From contig NZ_KB899040.1 of NCBI RefSeq assembly GCF_000378005.1, positions 543,920 through 607,919 of the forward strand: a DNA stretch of 64,000 bases. The letters are read 5' to 3'. Origin of the DNA: Coprothermobacter platensis DSM 11748. Its GTDB lineage: Bacteria; Coprothermobacterota; Coprothermobacteria; Coprothermobacterales; Coprothermobacteraceae. The translations under genes and the position numbers were made by a program. The notes under the pieces are model-generated. The model made no database searches. It was not told the origin of the DNA and saw only the letters and a program-made list of their open reading frames with translations. Shown here one piece after another: positions 53,952 to 62,952 of the stretch; position 1 is the first letter of the stretch, and each line of letters begins with the position of its first letter.

Positions 53952-55003
53952 GCGATCGCATATTGATGAAAGGAAACGAAGCTGTTGGCGAAGCTGCAGT
54001 CAGGTCTGGTTGTCGTCTGTACTTCGGTTATCCTATAACACCTGCCAGTGAAATAGCAGAGTATATGGCTTATCGTCTCCCACAAGTTAATGGGACGTTT
54101 ATTCAAGCTGAATCAGAACTGGCCGCATCTAATATGCTTTACGGCGCGGCAGCTGCTGGTAAATATGCAATGACTGCATCAAGTAGCCCTGGTATTTCTC
54201 TAATGCAAGAAGCTATTTCTTACATGGCTGGTGCAGAAGTACCTGCATTAATTGTGGACGCTATGAGAGGTGGCCCAGGTCTTGGAGACATACAAGCTGC
54301 CCAGAGTGACTACTTTCAACTTACTAAAGGTGGCGGACACGGTGACTACCATGTCATCGTTTTTTCACCCTACACGATTCAAGAAGTAATCAATATTATG
54401 CCTTTGGCATTTCAAACGGCTTTCAGATATAGGAACCCTGTTGTGGTAGCTGTAGATGGGCTAATCGGGCAGATGATGGAAGCCGTGGAGTTTAACTACT
54501 TTACTGACCCTGAAGAGATTCCTTTACCAGATTGGTCTCTTAGTGGCAAATTCCGTCATGGTAACAAGAAGAACGTGAACACTTCTTTGGAACTTGACCC
54601 AGATAAGCTCGAAGCAATCAACTGGCGTTTGCAAGGAAAATATCACGAGATAGAAGAAAAGGAATCCAGATATGATTACGTAGGTGTAGATAATCCTGAA
54701 ACGCTGGTTGTAGCCTATGGTACGGTAGCAAGGCTTACTATTTCTGCTGTAAAGAAAGTTTTGGGCGAAGGCAAGAGTATCGGTTTATTCAGACCCGTAA
54801 CATTATGGCCATTCCCAAAGGCTGCGTTGGCTCAAAAAGCAAAATCTGCAAAGCGAATTGTTGTGTTGGAAATGTCGGCTGGTCAGCTTATTGAGGACGT
54901 AAAACTCTATGTTTACGATCCCACAAAGCAATACGAATTCCATGGCCATCCAGGAGGAACAACTTTTACGCCTAGTGAAATTGAGCAAATTTTGAGAGGG
55001 TGA
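53948..55003 (+). CDS. 2-oxoacid:ferredoxin oxidoreductase alpha subunit (VOR type)
   Basis: 351 residues. YFGYPITPASEIAEY near 26-40, the acyl-substrate pocket AESELAASNMLYGAAAAGK and SSSPGISLMQEAISY are typical of VorB/KorA. In ketoisovalerate or 2-oxoglutarate oxidoreductases this subunit gives the substrate pocket. Neighbouring butyrate kinases and ptb point to branched-chain 2-oxo acids (VOR), by inference. ATGA overlap with delta and GTGA overlap (55000-55003) with beta. Confidence 0.92.
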   Translation: MSDRILMKGNEAVGEAAVRSGCRLYFGYPITPASEIAEYMAYRLPQVNGTFIQAESELAASNMLYGAAAAGKYAMTASSSPGISLMQEAISYMAGAEVPALIVDAMRGGPGLGDIQAAQSDYFQLTKGGGHGDYHVIVFSPYTIQEVINIMPLAFQTAFRYRNPVVVAVDGLIGQMMEAVEFNYFTDPEEIPLPDWSLSGKFRHGNKKNVNTSLELDPDKLEAINWRLQGKYHEIEEKESRYDYVGVDNPETLVVAYGTVARLTISAVKKVLGEGKSIGLFRPVTLWPFPKAALAQKAKSAKRIVVLEMSAGQLIEDVKLYVYDPTKQYEFHGHPGGTTFTPSEIEQILRG

Positions 55004-55008
55004 TCTGG

Positions 55009-55761
55009 ATGAAAGTAGTATACGAAAGACCTAAAACACTTGAAAAGGTTGTCAACCATTATTGTCCAGGTTGTCACCACGGCATTCTGCATGCCTTAAT
55101 TGCAGAAGTACTCGACGAGATGAATCTGGCTGATAAAGCTGTTGCAGTAGCACCTGTAGGGTGTGCTGTTTTGGCTTACAACTATCTTGACATTGATTGG
55201 ATAGAGGCTCCTCATGGTCGTGCTGTAGCTATAGCTACTGGTATAAAACTGGCTCATCCAGATTTATTAGTTTTTACTTACCAAGGTGATGGTGATGCTG
55301 CTTCTATAGGTCTAGCGGAAACTATGTACGGAGCCATCAGAGGTATGAATGTTACAACCTTTATGTACAACAACGCCATTTATGGAATGACCGGTGGTCA
55401 AATGGCTCCTACGACGCTCATTGGGATGAAAACAACAACGTCACCTTACGGGCGAGATCCAAAGCGAGAAGGTTATCCAGTAAAAATGGCAGAGACGATC
55501 GCTCTTCAAGGTGGAACGGCTTTTTCCGCCCGTAGTTCACTATATAATCCTCGTGCCATCACGGACACCAAAAAATATATTAGGCACGCATTCGAGCTCC
55601 AAATGGCAAAGGCAGGTTACACTTTCTTGGAGGTTGTTGGAACATGCCCCACCAACTGGGGAATGACACCCGTAGAAGCGTCGGAGTTCGCTAAGAACGA
55701 ACTTGCCAAGTTCTATCAGCTTGGTGTGTTGAAGGACGTGGAAGGGAGTGAGCAGAAATGA
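55009..55761 (+). CDS. 2-oxoacid:ferredoxin oxidoreductase beta subunit
   Basis: 250 residues from ATG 55009 (GAGAGGGTGAT just upstream; a GTG at 55000 is in frame). The thiamine diphosphate site is TYQGDGDAASIGLAE near residue 90 with a following NNAIYGMTGGQMAP. CPGCHHG near 20 and C-C ligands near 50 and 200 may bind the cluster. It carries the ThDP-based decarboxylation of the 2-oxo acid. Neighbour and sequence fit a VOR/KOR beta subunit. Confidence 0.92.
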   Translation: MKVVYERPKTLEKVVNHYCPGCHHGILHALIAEVLDEMNLADKAVAVAPVGCAVLAYNYLDIDWIEAPHGRAVAIATGIKLAHPDLLVFTYQGDGDAASIGLAETMYGAIRGMNVTTFMYNNAIYGMTGGQMAPTTLIGMKTTTSPYGRDPKREGYPVKMAETIALQGGTAFSARSSLYNPRAITDTKKYIRHAFELQMAKAGYTFLEVVGTCPTNWGMTPVEASEFAKNELAKFYQLGVLKDVEGSEQK

Positions 55762-56306
55762 CGAAGAATGTCGTCATTGCCGGTTTTGGCGGCCAAGGCG
55801 TTATGCTTATGGGTCAGATTTTAGCATTAGCAGCTACGGAAAAAAACCTTAATGCAACATGGCTTCCGTCCTACGGTCCAGAACAGCGAGGCGGAACAGC
55901 AAACTGCACCACTGTTATTTCTGATGAAGAAATAGGTTCTCCTGTGGTTGATACACCACAGATAGCTGTTATCATGAATAACCCCTCAATGGAGAAGTTC
56001 GAAAAGATGGTTGAACCAAAAGGAACAGTCCTTCTGAATAGTACGCTGATCACCATTGAACCAAAGCGTTCAGATGTAACTTATTTGAGAGTTCCTGCCA
56101 ACGAACTGGCAGAACAATCGGGGTCACAAAAAGCAGCAAATATGGTTATGCTTGGCGTAATGGGGTGGCTTTGGAAAGATACATTTACTATAGAAGAATT
56201 GGAAAGTGCAATGGTTCATAAAGTGGGAGATAAACGGCCTCAATTGGTGGAAATTAACAAGAAAGCAATTGAACTTGGGTATGAATTTGCAAAGAACATT
56301 GTTTAA
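55758..56306 (+). CDS. 2-oxoacid:ferredoxin oxidoreductase gamma subunit
   Basis: 182 residues with the gamma-subunit opening VVIAGFGGQGVMLMGQILA and the middle SYGPEQRGGTANC, which complete the four-subunit complex (delta, alpha, beta, gamma). It binds CoA and helps release acyl-CoA. It overlaps the beta gene by four bases and the nudF gene by 26. All four genes are in one order, d-a-b-g. Confidence 0.93.
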   Translation: MTKNVVIAGFGGQGVMLMGQILALAATEKNLNATWLPSYGPEQRGGTANCTTVISDEEIGSPVVDTPQIAVIMNNPSMEKFEKMVEPKGTVLLNSTLITIEPKRSDVTYLRVPANELAEQSGSQKAANMVMLGVMGWLWKDTFTIEELESAMVHKVGDKRPQLVEINKKAIELGYEFAKNIV

Positions 56307-56790
56307 AGGCAATTTTCTGCAAGTAGACATTGTTAATGAGAAATATGAAGTTGTTAGGCGCCCGCATGCAGTGGGCGCCTTAATATACTGGACAGAATGT
56401 GATAAACTCGTATTTGTTAAACATTACCGTCCGGCCATTGATAAAATCATATTGGAGATTGTAGCCGGTCTTGTGGAACATGATGAAGACCCATCCCAAG
56501 CGGTGAGACGTGAGATTGATGAAGAGGTTGGTCTCAGCGTAGAAAATCTGACATCTTTAGGGTCTTTTTATCCTACACCAGGCTATAGTGATGAAGTAAC
56601 ACATCTGTTTTATGCAGAATGCAGTGGCTCTGAACTGAATATGAATGATCCGAGTGAAAATTTGGAACCCGTTTCGCTTAAAATTGAAGATGTATGGACA
56701 ACTGTGTTAATGGACATGAAGACATCGTTAGCGCTCTGCTTGAGCAAAGAGAAACACTTACTCAAGCATTTCGGAAATGGCTCGTTTTAA
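56281..56790 (+). CDS. nudF: NUDIX hydrolase (ADP-ribose pyrophosphatase)
   Basis: 169 residues from ATG 56281, inside the end of the gamma subunit gene. A complete NUDIX box runs from G63 to L85 with REIDEEVGL at its end, and the early VVRRPHAVGALIY strand and FYPTPGYSDE loop (near 95) are typical of ADP-ribose pyrophosphatase. It clears ADP-ribose. A 10-base hairpin lies at codons 26-34 (56356-56380). Its end overlaps xerD by 97 bases. nudF-xerD-deoB-punA is a known Bacillus order. Confidence 0.9.
   Translation: MNLQRTLFKGNFLQVDIVNEKYEVVRRPHAVGALIYWTECDKLVFVKHYRPAIDKIILEIVAGLVEHDEDPSQAVRREIDEEVGLSVENLTSLGSFYPTPGYSDEVTHLFYAECSGSELNMNDPSENLEPVSLKIEDVWTTVLMDMKTSLALCLSKEKHLLKHFGNGSF
56356..56380. 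repeat. GC-rich hairpin inside nudF
   Basis: AGGCGCCCGC (56356-56365), loop ATGCA, GTGGGCGCCT (56371-56380), with one G-U pair. It lies near the 5' end of nudF; the following sequence TAATATACTG has no T-run. Confidence 0.65.
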
Positions 56791-57548
56791 GGAAGCAGGC
56801 CTCACAAAAGACTGTTCTTGCTTACAGTAAGGATGTTGAAGATTTTTTTCTCTTTGTAAATGAGTTCCACTCGATTGATTTAGAACAGTTTAGGCAGTTT
56901 CTTTTCGACAAGGGGTTATCCCAGGCTACCATTGCCAGAAAACTTTCTGGAACATCTTCTTTTTTCGTTTTCCTGCGCAGACGCGGATTTCCCATGGATA
57001 ACAGCAAACCAAAGGTCAAGATCCCTCAGAAGATAATAGATGTACCCAAGTGGAAAGAGATGGATGTGGAAATTGAAAGCATAAAAGATGTCCAGATCAG
57101 GCTTGCGCTTAGACTAATGCTTCATTGTGGGCTTAGAGCTTCTGAAGTTCTCAACCTTAGATGGACCGATATATCGGGTGATTATATGCTCATTAGAGGC
57201 AAAGGTGGTAAAGAGCGTATGCTCCCACTTTCCGAGGCTCTGAAGCTGGATCTGTCAGGAATGCAGCAGAAAAGTACGTACGTGTTTTGTAATAAAAACG
57301 GAAAGCAGCGCTCCAGAACATGGTTATGGAGAAAAACAAAAACATATTTGGGTACGCATCCACACATTCTGAGGCACGCATTTGCCACGGAACTTACTAA
57401 CTATGCTGACATCAGAGTAGTACAGGAATCATTGGGCCATAGTGATATCACTACGACTCAACGTTATACGCACGTGTATAAAGATGCTTTGAAAATCTTA
57501 GTGGAAGAAAAAGGTCTATTAGGAGGCGACGGTAAGGATGAGATTTGA
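56694..57548 (+). CDS. xerD: Tyrosine recombinase XerD-like
   Basis: 284 residues. The SAM-like N-domain (about 15-105, starting around EQRETLTQAFRKWL) is followed by the catalytic set: R148 in CGLRASE, K170 or K173 in GKGGKER, H224 and R227 in HILRHAFAT, H249 in GHSDITTTQ and Y258. It would resolve chromosome dimers at dif, alone or with a partner. No later start is good, so the first 97 bases overlap nudF out of frame. Followed by deoB in an 11-base overlap, the order seen in Bacillus for ripX (xerD). Confidence 0.92.
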   Translation: MDNCVNGHEDIVSALLEQRETLTQAFRKWLVLRKQASQKTVLAYSKDVEDFFLFVNEFHSIDLEQFRQFLFDKGLSQATIARKLSGTSSFFVFLRRRGFPMDNSKPKVKIPQKIIDVPKWKEMDVEIESIKDVQIRLALRLMLHCGLRASEVLNLRWTDISGDYMLIRGKGGKERMLPLSEALKLDLSGMQQKSTYVFCNKNGKQRSRTWLWRKTKTYLGTHPHILRHAFATELTNYADIRVVQESLGHSDITTTQRYTHVYKDALKILVEEKGLLGGDGKDEI

Positions 57549-58698
57549 TAGAGTATTTTGGGTAGTTATCGATAGTTTTGGTGTTGGAGCTGAGCCTGAT
57601 TGCGAAGAATACGATGATATTCCATCGCTTAATACAGCTCTTCATGTCATAGGAGACCGGCCCGTTCCGGATTTCTTATGGAACCACGGTCTGGGCTATT
57701 TGGTTAATGGTACTCCTCTGAGTGTTCCTGCAACTGTGGCTAAACTACAAGAACTCTCCAAGGGCAAAGATTCCACAACGGGACATTGGGAAATGGCTGG
57801 GTTGGTTCTGACTACACCTTTTCCTACATACCCTAACGGTTTTCCGCCGGAAATCATGGAGGAATTTGAACGTCGTATCGGAAGGAAGACATTAGGTAAT
57901 TTCCCTGCGTCTGGTACAGAAATCATCAAACAGTTGGGTGAAGAGCATGTTCGGACAGGTTACCCTATTGTATATACATCTGCCGATTCTGTGTTTCAAA
58001 TTGCTGCTCACGAAGATGTAATTCCTGTAGAAGAGTTGTATCATATGTGCCAAATTGCTCGTGACCTTCTTACAGGAGATCATGCAGTAGCCCGTGTTAT
58101 TGCCAGACCTTTTGCTGGTAAAGTTGGAGAATTTTACAGAACGCCGAGAAGGCATGATTTTTCTTTGCCACCTTTAGGGCACACTGTTTTAGACGAACTC
58201 GTGGAAAAGAATATTCCTGTGTGCGCAGTTGGGAAAATTCACGATCTCTTTGCAGGCAGAGGCATGACAGAAAGCATTCACACGGAAAGTGACGCTGATG
58301 GTTTGAAGGTTTTAAAAGAGCTTTCTACTTCAAAGAAAAGCGGATTAATCTATGCAAACTTGGTAGATTCTGATATGGTCTATGGCCATAGACGTAACGT
58401 ACAGGGATACTATGAAAACATAATGATGATAGATCAAGGCCTTAAAGAACTCTATCAAGGCTTGACCAACAATGATCTGCTTATTGTGACAGCTGACCAC
58501 GGGAATGATCCTACATACTCAAAGCATACAGATCATACCCGTGAGTATGTTCCGTTTTTAGCTATTTCTCCGCGTTTTACAGAAAGCAATGTATTAGGAA
58601 CCATCCCCGGTTATGTGCATGAAGGCCAAACAGTCATTGATGCGTTGGGCGTTTCTACAAATAGGAGCTGGGGCAAGAATCTCTTGAAGGAGGGTTAG
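57538..58698 (+). CDS. deoB: Phosphopentomutase
   Basis: 386 residues, alkaline phosphatase superfamily. VVIDSFGVGAEPD at the start (metal Asp), DSTTGHWEMAG near 83 (phospho-Thr position 85-86), and late VTADHGNDPTYSKHTDHTREYVP with metal ligands. It interconverts ribose-1-P and ribose-5-P, passing nucleoside sugars on to central metabolism. First of a three-gene nucleoside run with punA and pdp. Confidence 0.96.
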   Translation: MRFDRVFWVVIDSFGVGAEPDCEEYDDIPSLNTALHVIGDRPVPDFLWNHGLGYLVNGTPLSVPATVAKLQELSKGKDSTTGHWEMAGLVLTTPFPTYPNGFPPEIMEEFERRIGRKTLGNFPASGTEIIKQLGEEHVRTGYPIVYTSADSVFQIAAHEDVIPVEELYHMCQIARDLLTGDHAVARVIARPFAGKVGEFYRTPRRHDFSLPPLGHTVLDELVEKNIPVCAVGKIHDLFAGRGMTESIHTESDADGLKVLKELSTSKKSGLIYANLVDSDMVYGHRRNVQGYYENIMMIDQGLKELYQGLTNNDLLIVTADHGNDPTYSKHTDHTREYVPFLAISPRFTESNVLGTIPGYVHEGQTVIDALGVSTNRSWGKNLLKEG

Positions 58699-58701
58699 TT
58701 C

Positions 58702-59523
58702 GTGGACATAAAAGATATGGTATTTGAAACTAAATCATTCTTAGAGAAAAAAATCGGCAGTATTGATGCTGCAATTATCATAGGCTCCGGGTTAGGTAAT
58801 TTAGTACAAAAGATGAATGTAGAGGAAGAAATTCCTTATAAGGACATTCCACACTTTCCTAAGAGTACAGTCAAAGGGCATGCTGGAGAGATTATTGTTG
58901 GGCATATTGGCACAAATAAAGTGCTCGCATTTAACGGACGTTTCCATTATTATGAAGGATACAGCCTGAGTGAGGTTACTTACCCTGTAAGGGTAGCAAA
59001 ACTGCTTGGCGCAAAGCTGCTTATCGTCACGAACGCAGCCGGTGGGTTAAATCCAAAGTTCCATGTAGGAGATCTCATGCTCATAAATGATCACATCAAT
59101 TTTATGGGTGTTAACCCACTCATCGGACCAAATATTGAAGAATGGGGTCCTCGATTTGTAGATTTATATCATGTTTACAGTGATGAATACATGGAAAAAC
59201 TTAGGAAAATTGCTGTGGAAAAAGGAGTGAATTTGCGAGAGGGTGTATATCTTGCCGTAGCCGGTCCTACATACGAAACGCATGCTGAATTGAAGATGAT
59301 GCAGGGGTTCGGTGCAGATGCTGTAGGCATGAGTACAGTGCCCGAGTGCATTGTTGCGGCTCACATGGGCCTTCCAGTGCTGGGGGTGTCTGTCATTACA
59401 GACCTTGCACTTCCATATATTGTTCAAGAAATAACGCATGAAATGGTTCTGCAGGCTGCTGAAACAGCCAGCAATACATTGAGTGAACTAATTTGGCAAT
59501 TACTCGAAGAGGTGAGTTTGTAA
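58702..59523 (+). CDS. punA: Purine nucleoside phosphorylase (PNP-I/trimeric)
   Basis: 273 residues, GTG start with GGAGGG. Family features: IIGSGLGNL, FPKSTVKGHAGE, FNGRFHYYEGYSL and a late GADAVGMSTVPECIVAAHMG. It splits purine nucleosides with phosphate to base and ribose-1-phosphate, which deoB then converts. It overlaps the pdp start by one base (TAATG). Confidence 0.96.
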   Translation: MDIKDMVFETKSFLEKKIGSIDAAIIIGSGLGNLVQKMNVEEEIPYKDIPHFPKSTVKGHAGEIIVGHIGTNKVLAFNGRFHYYEGYSLSEVTYPVRVAKLLGAKLLIVTNAAGGLNPKFHVGDLMLINDHINFMGVNPLIGPNIEEWGPRFVDLYHVYSDEYMEKLRKIAVEKGVNLREGVYLAVAGPTYETHAELKMMQGFGADAVGMSTVPECIVAAHMGLPVLGVSVITDLALPYIVQEITHEMVLQAAETASNTLSELIWQLLEEVSL

Positions 59524-60818
59524 TGTTACCACAGGAATTTATCAGAGTAAAACGTGACGGTCAAAAACACGACAGAGAGTCCATGCATGAGTTCCTTTCG
59601 AACTACTTAAGTGGCAAAGTGGCTGATTACCAAGTTTCGGCTTGGCTTATGGCGTCTTTTCTTAAAGGCTTAGATGATGAGGAGACCTATTGGCTCACAG
59701 ATGAAATTGTGGAAAGTGGCGAGAAGCTCGATCTCAGCGATGTAGATGGTATCAAAGTAGATAAGCACTCTTCCGGTGGAGTTGGGGACAAAATTTCCCT
59801 TGCGTTGGTTCCTTTGCTAGCATCTGCAGGCTTAGTTGTCTCAAAAATGAGCGGACGAGGACTTGGGCACACCGGAGGCACTATTGACAAATTGGAATCT
59901 ATACCTGGATTGAGGACGGAGTTTTCCACGGAGGAGTTTAAAGACTTGCTCCGAAAGGTGGGAGCCGCTATAGTGGCACAATCTGACGCACTGGCGCCAC
60001 TTGATAAGAAGCTATATAGTCTCAGAGATGTTACTGCCACGGTGGAAGCACTGCCGCTCATTGCATCTAGCATTATGTCAAAGAAAATCGCTGTAAACAG
60101 CGACCTGGTTAGCTTAGATGTGAAATTGGGCAATGGCGCATTTATAACGAATCTTGAAGATGCTAAAGAACTTTGTAGGATAATGCTGAGCTTAGGGAAA
60201 CAATTCGGACGTCGTGTTGAAATTCATGTTACCGACATGAACGAACCGTTAGGCTATGCTGTAGGCAACTCGCTGGAAGTTATTGAGGCTATGGATTTCT
60301 TGAAAGGGAAGGTGAACAATCGCTTTAGTGCTCTTGTGAAGCAGCTTTATGTGGACACGCTTAACAGTGTAAACCTGCCTGTTCCCGATTTTGACAAGCT
60401 CATAGCTTCTGGTAAACCCATACAAAAGTTTGCAGAAATGGTTCAAGCTCAGGGAGGAAATCCAAAGGTCATTGACGATTATTCCATACTTCCGCTCTCG
60501 AAAAACATCTTCGAACTTAAAGCAGACAAGAGCGGTTACTTAGATTACAACAATACTGTCGAAGTCGGTATGGCCATAGTGGAACTTGGAGGGGGAAGGA
60601 CGCGAAAGGAAGATGCCATTGACCATGGCGTGGGAATAAAGTTCTTTGTCGAAGGCGGCGATAAGGTAGAGAAAGGGCAGGTAATAGCACACATTTACTA
60701 CAATGACCAGCATTCTTTAGATAATGCTTTGAACAGGCTATCACATTCTTTTACTATAAAGGAAACTGAAAGCGCTCAAAGACCACTCATTTGGTGGAGC
60801 ACGAATTCCAAAGAATAA
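59523..60818 (+). CDS. pdp: Pyrimidine-nucleoside phosphorylase
   Basis: 431 residues from ATG 59523, GAGGTGAG at 59508. The motifs KHSSGGVGDKIS near 82, SGRGLGHTGGTIDKLE near 108 and VKLGNGAF near 190 are hallmarks of thymidine/uridine phosphorylase (NP-II); a C-terminal biotinyl-like domain is present (VGIKFFVEGGDKVEKGQVIA). Completes the phosphorolysis of pyrimidine nucleosides. Ends at TAATG with the DHH fusion gene. Confidence 0.97.
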   Translation: MLPQEFIRVKRDGQKHDRESMHEFLSNYLSGKVADYQVSAWLMASFLKGLDDEETYWLTDEIVESGEKLDLSDVDGIKVDKHSSGGVGDKISLALVPLLASAGLVVSKMSGRGLGHTGGTIDKLESIPGLRTEFSTEEFKDLLRKVGAAIVAQSDALAPLDKKLYSLRDVTATVEALPLIASSIMSKKIAVNSDLVSLDVKLGNGAFITNLEDAKELCRIMLSLGKQFGRRVEIHVTDMNEPLGYAVGNSLEVIEAMDFLKGKVNNRFSALVKQLYVDTLNSVNLPVPDFDKLIASGKPIQKFAEMVQAQGGNPKVIDDYSILPLSKNIFELKADKSGYLDYNNTVEVGMAIVELGGGRTRKEDAIDHGVGIKFFVEGGDKVEKGQVIAHIYYNDQHSLDNALNRLSHSFTIKETESAQRPLIWWSTNSKE

Positions 60819-62908
60819 TGGTTATCGTTGTACATAAGGGCGTTGACTTGGACGCTTTCGGATCGGCCTTGGGATTAAGCAGTGTATTTGGGGCTAAAGT
60901 TTTCTTGCCGGAGCCGAAGAACCGCAATGTTGCCGAACTCGTAAAAGGAGTTGAAGAGTACTTGACTTCTGAAGTCGACGAAACAGTTATTTTTTGCGAT
61001 ACCGATAGTGTAGGCAACTGGAAAGCAGAATACATTTTCGACCACCATGGTACTGTTTTTGGCGCGAATAGTAGTGCTGTAACATTGTGGCTGAATCAGT
61101 GCGGGTATCTAATGCGTATTCCTGATAATATAAGGTGTTTGCTTCTTTCTGGTATTTATGAGGATACTGGTTTCCTCCGTTACGACTCGACAAAACCCTT
61201 GGATTTAGAGAGTGTGAAGCTGCTAAGGCAGCTTCACAGCAATCTTGTGGGTATGGATGTCCACATTAGCCCGCCTTTAAGTGAAGCGCATTTTTCTGCG
61301 ATATATAAGATCATCGAACGTCAGGAACAAATAGGCATACTGGGTAACACCATTAGTTTATCTTATGTCTACGAAAAGGAAACAAATGGAGAAATATCCT
61401 CCATAGTTCAGCTATTGCAGGCAACTCAAGAAATAGATGCTTATGTTTTGCTCGTAGGCGGTAAGAATCGTGTTCTAGGCATATGTCGTGCCCGGGAAAA
61501 CGTTCCTTTGTGGGATTTATTAGCGTCTCTAAATCCTGTAGGGCACCGATATGCGTTCATTTTTAGAAGCAGAGGTAATGTGGAAGCACTGTTTTCCACA
61601 TTGCCAGAACTCATTAGAGAAGAAGTGCTTAAGTATACCCTAGTGAGTGATATCACACTTTCAAAAGTAACACTTATTGAGCCTTTACCAGTGGCATCTG
61701 CTCTTCAGTTTTGTAGGCAATATGGTTTATCGGTTGTATGCCTTCGTTCTGATCATACATTCTTCTACATTACTCGTCAAGATTTAGAACGTCTAAACAG
61801 ATTGGGGTACGGAGAACGGGATGTTTTATCGTTTAGTGAGCCTTTCCCGTGTTTCAAACAAGATGAGGACTTAAGCACTGCTTATCCATTTTTGAAACGA
61901 CGTATGCCGTTGCTAGTAGAAAAGGAAGACGGTTTTTACATTGCCACCACAGATGATCTCATAAGGCAAGGCGTTTTGCAGTTTTATGAAAATCCCAGCG
62001 AAGTGCTTAAGGTTGGAGAACAAGTTTACAATCAGATTGGACCTCTCCTTAGCAAGCTTACAGAAAAAGGTGTAAAAGTTTATTTAGTAGGAGGAGCCAT
62101 TAGAGATTACCTTCTGGGAAAAGAGCCAGACGATATTGATCTATCCTTCGAGGGTGATGTAGAAGCCGTTTACAACGTGTTGTGTTCTATGGGCATCTCT
62201 TGTCAGCTTATACCGAAAACGTTTTCCGTAAAAGGTGTATTAAATGGAACCAAGCTTGAATTTACCAGAGCCAGGAAAGATTATTATGAAAAACCTGGTA
62301 TATTGAGCGAGGTAGCAACTTCGGACATAATTGAAGATTTAGAGCGCAGGGACTTTACGATAAATGCCATTGCCCTTCAATTAAACCCTGGAGTGAGCAT
62401 GCTCGATCCGTTCCAGGGACTGAGTGATTTGAAGAGAAGAACTATAAAGCTGATCAAACGATGGTCCATATTGGAAGATCCGTCGCGAGCATTTCGAGCT
62501 ATAAACTATAAAAACAAGTTGAACTTTACATTGGCTCCGGAACTCGAGGAAGAGTTGCGGAACGTGAATGTAAAGGGCAGACCGGCACCTCGAGTTCTCA
62601 TGGAGTTCCGTGATTTGATGCGTTCCTCTCAGGTTTTCCAGAACATTAAAGATATTGTTCGTTTTGATTTGATGCGCTTTTTTGGCGAATCTTTCTTGTT
62701 CGATGACATTTTGGAACAAGGACTTAGCCTGTTAGAAAAAAGAGCGCTCCAGGAGAACATGGATGTTAGAACACTGTCAGAATATGCAATGGCTCTAATT
62801 GGATTAGGCTTTCGTAATATGGATGAGCGCAAACGTTTTTTTAAACAATTAGGAAGCTCAAATCGCTTTAATAAACTTGCTGAGGAACTACTTCAAAGGC
62901 TCAGATAG
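60818..62908 (+). CDS. DHH phosphoesterase/nucleotidyltransferase fusion (CCA- or A-adding tRNA enzyme)
   Basis: 696 residues from ATG 60818. N-terminal DHH domain: HKGVDLDAFGSALG, IFCDTDS near 58-64, FDHHG near 74; DHHA1-like part to about 270; CBS-like pair (about 280-395); then the class II nucleotidyltransferase with LVGGAIRDYLLG near 425, DDIDLSFEG near 440, and RRDFTINAIAL near 510. This order is that of the Aquifex/Thermotoga A-adding type tRNA nucleotidyltransferases, about 150 residues shorter than typical. It may add only A or CC; here tRNA-Leu has an encoded CCA, so it mainly repairs ends. No strong ribosome site, coupled to pdp. Confidence 0.88.
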   Translation: MVIVVHKGVDLDAFGSALGLSSVFGAKVFLPEPKNRNVAELVKGVEEYLTSEVDETVIFCDTDSVGNWKAEYIFDHHGTVFGANSSAVTLWLNQCGYLMRIPDNIRCLLLSGIYEDTGFLRYDSTKPLDLESVKLLRQLHSNLVGMDVHISPPLSEAHFSAIYKIIERQEQIGILGNTISLSYVYEKETNGEISSIVQLLQATQEIDAYVLLVGGKNRVLGICRARENVPLWDLLASLNPVGHRYAFIFRSRGNVEALFSTLPELIREEVLKYTLVSDITLSKVTLIEPLPVASALQFCRQYGLSVVCLRSDHTFFYITRQDLERLNRLGYGERDVLSFSEPFPCFKQDEDLSTAYPFLKRRMPLLVEKEDGFYIATTDDLIRQGVLQFYENPSEVLKVGEQVYNQIGPLLSKLTEKGVKVYLVGGAIRDYLLGKEPDDIDLSFEGDVEAVYNVLCSMGISCQLIPKTFSVKGVLNGTKLEFTRARKDYYEKPGILSEVATSDIIEDLERRDFTINAIALQLNPGVSMLDPFQGLSDLKRRTIKLIKRWSILEDPSRAFRAINYKNKLNFTLAPELEEELRNVNVKGRPAPRVLMEFRDLMRSSQVFQNIKDIVRFDLMRFFGESFLFDDILEQGLSLLEKRALQENMDVRTLSEYAMALIGLGFRNMDERKRFFKQLGSSNRFNKLAEELLQRLR
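61213..61238. repeat. Perfect hairpin inside the DHH/nucleotidyltransferase gene
   Basis: TGTGAAGCTGC (61213-61223), loop TAAG, GCAGCTTCACA (61228-61238): an 11-base perfect stem within the coding region, no T-run after it. Confidence 0.7.
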
Positions 62909-62952
62909 AATAACAATTAAGAGAAATCAACATTTTCGGAGGTGACATTGTC

